8,710 nt of DNA from JAIVJN01 sp036732565 (GTDB lineage: Bacteria; Acidobacteriota; Vicinamibacteria; Vicinamibacterales; UBA2999). The translations under genes and the position numbers were made by a program. Location: NCBI GenBank assembly GCA_036732565.1, contig DAINCF010000294.1, forward strand, positions 1 through 8,710. The letters are read 5' to 3'. This document shows, in pieces, positions 5,222-8,710 of this stretch (position 1 is its first letter; each line of letters starts with the position of its first letter). Under the pieces are notes generated by a model. The model did no database searches. It had not been told where the DNA came from and saw nothing but the letters and a program-made list of their open reading frames with translations.

Positions 5222-7138
5222 TCAGGCCTTCTTGCCGTTCTCGTCCACGACCTCGGCATCGATCACGTCGCTCTGATCGCCACGCGGCGGCTGTTGCTCG
5301 CCACCCTCGCTGGCGCCCGGCTCCGGTCCCGTCGTCGACTGCTGACGATAGAGCGCTTCCGCCGCCTTGTGCTGCGCGGAGGTCAGCGCCTCCAGCGCGC
5401 TCGTCAGCGCGGCCTGATCGCTCCCCTCCACGGCCTTCTTGGTGTCGGCGATCGCCGACTCGAGCGCGCTGCGCACGTCGGCCGGCAGCTTGCTGCCACT
5501 CTCCTGGACCAACCGCTCGGCCCCGTACACCGTCTGGTCGGCGCGGTTCCTCGCCTCGATCTCTTCTTTCCGCTGCTTGTCGTCGGCCGCGTGGCTCTCG
5601 GCCTCGCGCATCATGCGATCCACTTCATCCTTGCTGAGCCCCGACGAAGACGTGATGGTGATCTTCTGTTCCTTGCCGGTCGCCTTGTCTTTCGCCGACA
5701 CGTTGACGATGCCGTTGGCGTCCAGGTCGAAGGTGACTTCGATCTGCGGCATGCCGCGCGGAGCGGCAGGAATGCCGATCAGATGGAAGCGCCCGAGCGT
5801 GCGATTGTCGCGGGCCAACGGGCGCTCGCCCTGCAGCACGTGAACCTCGACGCTCGTCTGATTGTCGGAGGCGGTCGAGAAGATGTCGCTCTTCCGCGTC
5901 GGAATCGTCGTGTTGCGCGGAATCAGCGTCGTCATCACACCGCCCATCGTCTCGATGCCCAGCGAGAGCGGGGTGACGTCGAGCAGTAACAGATCCTTGA
6001 CCTCGCCCGAGAGCACGCCGGCTTGAATCGCCGCGCCAACGGCGACGACCTCGTCTGGATTGACGCCCTTGTGCGGCTCCTTGCGGAACAGGTCTTTGAC
6101 GATCTGCTGCACACGCGGAATGCGCGTCGAGCCGCCGACGAGCACGACCTCGTCGATCTTCGACGGGTCGACGCCCGCGTCCGCGAGCGCCTTCTTCGTC
6201 GGCTCGACCGTGCGCTGCAACAGATCCTCGACCAGCGCCTCGAAGCGCGCGCGTGTCAGTTTCAGCGCGAGGTGCTTCGGCCCGCTCGCGTCGGCGGTGA
6301 CGAACGGCAGGTTGATCTCCGTCTCCATCACCGAGGACAACTCCATCTTGGCCTTCTCGGCCGCCTCTTTCAGTCGCTGCAACGCCATCCGATCGCGACC
6401 GAGGTCGATGCCGTCGCTCTTCTTGAACTCGGCGGTGATCCATTCGATCACGCGCTGGTCGATGTTGTCGCCGCCCAGGTGCGTATCGCCGTTGGTGGCC
6501 TTCACTTCGACGACGCCTTCGCCGACCTCGAGGATGGAGATGTCGAAGGTGCCGCCGCCGAAGTCGTACACGGCGATGGTCTCGTCCTTCTTCTTGTCCA
6601 GGCCGTACGCCAGTGCCGCCGCGGTCGGCTCGTTGACGATGCGCATGACCTCCAGGCCGGCGATCTGGCCGGCGTCCTTGGTGGCCTGGCGCTGTGCGTC
6701 GTTGAAGTAGGCGGGCACGGTGATCACCGCCTTCGCCACCGGTTGCCCCAGGTAGTCCTCGGCGGCTTGCTTCAGTTTCTGCAGGATCATCGCGGAGATT
6801 TCGGGCGGCGTCAGCGGCTTGCTCTGGCTGTCGACCGACACCGCAATGCGATCGCCGTCGCGCACGACGCGGTACGGCACCATCTTCATTTCCTCGGTCA
6901 CCTCGTCGAAGCGCCGGCCCATGAAGCGTTTGATGGAGAAGATGGTGTTCTCGGGATTGGTGACGGCCTGCCGCTTCGCCACCTGCCCCACGAGGCGCTC
7001 GCCCGTCTTGCTGAACGCCACGACGGACGGCGTGATGCGGCTGCCCTCGGCATTCTGGATGACCGTGGGCTGGTCGCCTTCCATAACGGCCACGACGGAG
7101 TTCGTCGTACCGAGATCGATCCCGATGATTTTGCTCAT
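5222..7138 (-). CDS. dnaK: Molecular chaperone DnaK (Hsp70)
   Basis: A full-length 638-residue Hsp70, the cytoplasmic ATP-driven folding chaperone. The nucleotide-binding domain opens with IGIDLGTTNS (5-14), has phosphate-2 motif YDFGGGTFDIS (191-201) with the conserved autophosphorylation-type Thr197, and the adenosine motif VVLVGGSTRIPRVQ (331-344). It includes the segment around IDLGRDRMALQRLKEAAEKAK found in DnaKs of the Gram-negative type. The interdomain linker DLLLLDVTPLSLG (382-394) is intact, followed by the substrate-binding beta domain and the helical lid (about 500-600). The tail is Gly/Pro/Gln-rich and ends DVIDAEVVDENGKKA, the usual DnaK C-terminal signature. The ATG at 7138 gives the exact family N terminus. 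The frame stays open far upstream but only as antisense to the divergent gene. It is the first gene of the chaperone operon, with the promoter and a dyad operator abutting the start codon. Confidence 0.98.
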   Translation of the reverse strand: MSKIIGIDLGTTNSVVAVMEGDQPTVIQNAEGSRITPSVVAFSKTGERLVGQVAKRQAVTNPENTIFSIKRFMGRRFDEVTEEMKMVPYRVVRDGDRIAVSVDSQSKPLTPPEISAMILQKLKQAAEDYLGQPVAKAVITVPAYFNDAQRQATKDAGQIAGLEVMRIVNEPTAAALAYGLDKKKDETIAVYDFGGGTFDISILEVGEGVVEVKATNGDTHLGGDNIDQRVIEWITAEFKKSDGIDLGRDRMALQRLKEAAEKAKMELSSVMETEINLPFVTADASGPKHLALKLTRARFEALVEDLLQRTVEPTKKALADAGVDPSKIDEVVLVGGSTRIPRVQQIVKDLFRKEPHKGVNPDEVVAVGAAIQAGVLSGEVKDLLLLDVTPLSLGIETMGGVMTTLIPRNTTIPTRKSDIFSTASDNQTSVEVHVLQGERPLARDNRTLGRFHLIGIPAAPRGMPQIEVTFDLDANGIVNVSAKDKATGKEQKITITSSSGLSKDEVDRMMREAESHAADDKQRKEEIEARNRADQTVYGAERLVQESGSKLPADVRSALESAIADTKKAVEGSDQAALTSALEALTSAQHKAAEALYRQQSTTGPEPGASEGGEQQPPRGDQSDVIDAEVVDENGKKA

Positions 7139-7144
7139 GCTCTT

Positions 7145-7173
7145 AGTATCAAATGTGAGTAGGACACTGTCAA
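7145..7173 (-). promoter_or_regulatory. Sigma-70-type dnaK promoter
   Basis: On the minus strand, TTGACA (7168-7173, 6/6 to the -35 consensus), a 17-bp spacer, then GATACT (7145-7150, 4/6 to the -10). Counting from the -10, +1 falls on about 7138, which is the A of the dnaK ATG, so the transcript would be leaderless or nearly so. Only a poor AAGAG lies before the ATG. A sigma-32-like reading (CTTGAG ... TCACATTT) overlaps but fits less well. Confidence 0.65.
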
Positions 7174-7180
7174 CCTCAAG
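7154..7180. promoter_or_regulatory. Dyad operator in the dnaK promoter, candidate HspR site
   Basis: A 23-bp interrupted palindrome centred on 7167: TGAG-N3-GACA-N-TGTC-N3-CTCA (7156-7178). The outer half-sites read TGTGAGT (7154-7160) and CCTCAAG (7174-7180), 5/7 and 6/7 matches to the HAIR half-sites CTTGAGT and ACTCAAG, but with a 13-bp instead of a 7-bp spacer. It covers the -35 element and most of the promoter spacer, an ideal place for a repressor. HspR encoded in the same operon is the natural candidate; binding is inferred. Confidence 0.5.
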
Positions 7181-7202
7181 GTGTGGGCTGTCAACATCAG
7201 GT
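7167..7202. repeat. Two direct repeats 21 bp apart upstream of dnaK
   Basis: CTGTCAACCTCAAGGT (7167-7182) and CTGTCAACATCAGGT (7188-7202) match apart from one substitution and one missing base. The 21-bp period is two helical turns, so a protein bound to both would lie on the same DNA face. Each copy carries TTGACAG on the minus strand; only the promoter-proximal one has a usable -10. Confidence 0.5.
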
Positions 7203-7228
7203 AGGGGCGGCTCGCGAGCCGCCCCTAC
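7201..7228. repeat. Perfect 28-bp palindrome in the divergent spacer
   Basis: GTAGGGGCGGCTCG (7201-7214) is followed directly by its exact reverse complement (7215-7228) with no loop. It would form a strong hairpin in either transcript or a cruciform. Palindromes beginning GTAGGGGCG and ending CGCCCCTAC occur as dispersed intergenic repeats in several bacterial genomes, so this may be one copy of a REP-like family. It could also insulate the two divergent promoters. Confidence 0.75.
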
Positions 7229-7266
7229 AACGCCGCAGAATGCGCCGAATGTACGCAGTTTCTCCC

Positions 7267-7275
7267 TGCTATACT
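7267..7275 (+). promoter_or_regulatory. Extended -10 promoter of the FecR-domain gene
   Basis: TGC-TATACT at 7267-7275 is an extended -10 (TGn plus a 5/6 match to TATAAT). No convincing -35 lies at the right distance (GAATGT at 7247-7252), which an extended -10 can tolerate. It predicts a start near 7282 and a 28-nt leader. Confidence 0.5.
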
Positions 7276-7290
7276 TGGTATGCCTGCCTG

Positions 7291-7309
7291 GAGACCAGTG
7301 AGGGGTCTC
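7291..7309 (+). promoter_or_regulatory. Leader hairpin covering the FecR-gene ribosome-binding site
   Basis: GAGACC (7291-7296) pairs with GGTCTC (7304-7309) around a 7-base loop, and the stem ends on the base before the ATG. The Shine-Dalgarno GAGGGG (7300-7305) lies partly in the loop and partly in the stem. Melting would free the start region, so translation could be structure-controlled. This is inference from pairing only. Confidence 0.4.
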
Positions 7310-8710
7310 ATGATTCGCATTTCCGCGATTGTGGCAATTCTGTGCTGCGTGGCCCTGCCCCTCCGGGCCCAGGAGGCTGACGGACCGATCGACTCTCCGG
7401 CCGTCGATCTTCCTCCGCCTGTGTCGCTCACCTACGTCGATGGTGAGGTCCAGCATCTGAACGCGGGTGCCGCCGAGCGTGCGAGCGCGCAAACGATGCT
7501 CAACGACGGCGACGGCCTCCGCACCGCTCGCGGACGTGCCGAGCTCGTGTTCGGCGACGGCTCGGTGCTGCATCTCGACGAACACACCGCCATCGACCTG
7601 CTGAGCGATCACCGGCTGCGCGTGCTCGGCGGCCGCGTCGTGTTCCGCGCATCGGCCGCCGCCGGCAATGGCTACGTCATCGACACACCAGCCGCGTCGA
7701 TTCGCGTCGAGGATCGCGGTGAGTACAACCTGTCGGTCGATGGCAGAAATCAATCCGTCGAAGTCGCCGTTGCACGTGGTGTCGCCGAGATCGACATGTC
7801 GTCGGAGCGTGTGGTCGTCCGCGCCGGTGAAGAAGCGCGCCTCGATCGGCCCGGCGATCGCCCACAGATTCGCGCGTTCAACTCGGCACGGCTCGACGCG
7901 TTCGAGCGCTGGTCGCTGACGCGCTACGAAGGCGACGAGCTCTCGCCCGCGTCCCGGGGTCTGCCGACTGAGCTCCGCGCCTACGGCCAGACGTTCGACC
8001 GGTACGGTCGCTGGGACCAGGTCGCGCCGTACGGGCCGGTGTGGTATCCGACCGTCGACGTCGGATGGCGTCCCTACTACAACGGCAGCTGGCGCCGCAC
8101 GCGCTACGGCTGGACGTGGTACAGCGGCGATCCGTGGGGCTGGCCGACCCATCACTACGGCCGGTGGCATGTCATCGGCGCGCGATGGGGCTGGATTCCC
8201 GCGCGTGTCTGGGCGCCAGCCTGGGTGTCGTGGGCGTACGCGCCGGGCTACGTGAGCTGGGCCCCGCTCGGCTGGGATTCGCGACCCGTCATTCCGTTCT
8301 ATGCCCGTCCTGGGTACGGTCACCCCGATCGGTGGCGCGCGTGGACCGTGCTGCCCCGCGGCTATCTGGGAAGACCCGGGCCGATTCGCCCGTGGGTGGT
8401 GGACGCCTATCGCGCGCCGAATATCGGGAGAGCGGCGTTCGTGCAGCAGCCGGTTCCCGCCCATCGGACGCCTACCTACGTGATCCGGCGCGGTGAAGCG
8501 GGCAACGATCGAGCGGTCCCACGCGGCTCGTTCGATCGCGGCGCGCCCCGCGAGACATCGCCCCAGGGCACGGTGACCGGCTCTGCAACCGGAGCCGTCA
8601 ATCGGCAGGGTTCGTCCGGCGCGAGGCGCGATCCCCGATCGGCGCCGGAGCGCGGGCGCACGTTCGAGGAGCAATGGGGCGGCATGGCGGTGCCGCGATC
8701 GACGACGCCC
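7310..8710 (+). CDS. Secreted FecR-domain protein with Trp/Tyr-rich (DUF6600-like) region, 3' end missing
   Basis: 467 codons are visible and the frame is still open at the window end. Residues 1-20 are a signal peptide (MIRISAIVAILCCVALPLRA, cleavage before QE). A FecR-like beta domain spans about 38-180: VDGEVQHLN, NDGDGLRTARGRAELVFGDGSVLHL, then LLSDHRLRVLGGRVVFRA and YVIDTPAASIRVEDRGEYNL. A Trp/Tyr-rich region follows (about 222-325) with 16 tryptophans in WxPYY, YGWTWY, YGRWH and WGWIPARVWAPAWVSW repeats, characteristic of the DUF6600 extension. From about 380 it is a basic, disordered Arg/Gly/Ser tail. FecR domains in this architecture are not the TonB anti-sigma regulators: no sigma gene is adjacent on this strand and there is no transmembrane anchor beyond the signal peptide, so a periplasmic or surface role is more likely. 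It starts at ATG 7310 with GAGGGG upstream and diverges from dnaK. Function is unknown. Confidence 0.88.
   Translation, partial: MIRISAIVAILCCVALPLRAQEADGPIDSPAVDLPPPVSLTYVDGEVQHLNAGAAERASAQTMLNDGDGLRTARGRAELVFGDGSVLHLDEHTAIDLLSDHRLRVLGGRVVFRASAAAGNGYVIDTPAASIRVEDRGEYNLSVDGRNQSVEVAVARGVAEIDMSSERVVVRAGEEARLDRPGDRPQIRAFNSARLDAFERWSLTRYEGDELSPASRGLPTELRAYGQTFDRYGRWDQVAPYGPVWYPTVDVGWRPYYNGSWRRTRYGWTWYSGDPWGWPTHHYGRWHVIGARWGWIPARVWAPAWVSWAYAPGYVSWAPLGWDSRPVIPFYARPGYGHPDRWRAWTVLPRGYLGRPGPIRPWVVDAYRAPNIGRAAFVQQPVPAHRTPTYVIRRGEAGNDRAVPRGSFDRGAPRETSPQGTVTGSATGAVNRQGSSGARRDPRSAPERGRTFEEQWGGMAVPRSTTP

Noticed and set aside
6023..7162. A 379-codon plus-strand frame opposite dnaK.
   Set aside because: Long antisense frames to dnaK are a known artefact of GC-rich codon use. 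No domain, ribosome-binding site or plausible composition is seen.
7145..7181. A sigma-32-type promoter (CTTGAG ... TCACATTT) for dnaK.
   Set aside because: The -10 match is only partial and the spacing is long, and the overlapping TTGACA-N17-GATACT is a better fit. No canonical 7-bp-spaced HAIR was found either.
7139..8674. A minus-strand frame continuous with dnaK that would give a 1150-residue protein.
   Set aside because: The extension is Arg/Pro-rich, is antisense to the FecR-domain gene and runs through the dnaK promoter. DnaK homologues start exactly at the ATG at 7138.
1..8710. CRISPR arrays, tRNA or rRNA genes, insertion sequences, toxin-antitoxin or defence genes.
   Set aside because: No regularly spaced repeats, tRNA-like folds, transposase motifs or toxin/nuclease motifs were seen on either strand.

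Overview
The window is a GC-rich bacterial locus dominated by one strand. It suggests a member of the Acidobacteriota, perhaps class Vicinamibacteria. The reasons are very high GC, an HspR-type rather than HrcA/RpoH-type heat-shock locus, a FecR protein with a Trp/Tyr-rich extension, and several small secreted Pro/Ala-rich proteins. The taxonomic call is inference from gene content only.

Reading right to left on the minus strand, a compact gene train runs from 7138 to about 174: dnaK, dnaJ (zinc-finger type), hspR (MerR-family heat-shock repressor), a divergent sigma-70-family factor, a DnaC/DnaI-like AAA+ ATPase with an N-terminal Cys cluster, and hemW (radical-SAM heme chaperone, TTG start overlapping the preceding TGA). 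A small secreted protein of unknown function follows, then the 5' end of a further secreted Pro-rich protein that leaves the window at base 1. The gaps are 70 bp (dnaK-dnaJ), 11 bp (dnaJ-hspR), 12 bp (hspR-sigma), 68 bp (sigma-ATPase), a 3-bp overlap (ATPase-hemW) and 32 bp (hemW to the secreted protein), so dnaK through hemW could be one transcript. grpE is absent from the window.

On the plus strand, divergent from dnaK, a FecR-domain protein starts at 7310 and is still open at base 8710. The 171-bp divergent spacer (7139-7309) is dense with regulatory structure. It holds a TTGACA-N17-GATACT promoter whose predicted start falls on the dnaK ATG, a 23-bp interrupted dyad inside that promoter, two direct repeats 21 bp apart that each carry TTGACAG, a perfect 28-bp palindrome, an extended -10 promoter for the FecR gene, and an RNA hairpin that ends directly before the FecR start codon and covers part of its ribosome-binding site.

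Functionally the train looks like a self-regulated proteostasis operon: HspR with DnaK as probable co-repressor of the dnaK promoter, DnaK/DnaJ as refolding machine, plus a sigma factor that may rewire transcription under stress. The ATPase and HemW may simply be co-transcribed housekeeping genes. I see no new defence or mobile system. The most unusual items are the divergent sigma factor embedded in the chaperone operon, the apparent leaderless dnaK start, and the non-canonical HspR-like operator.
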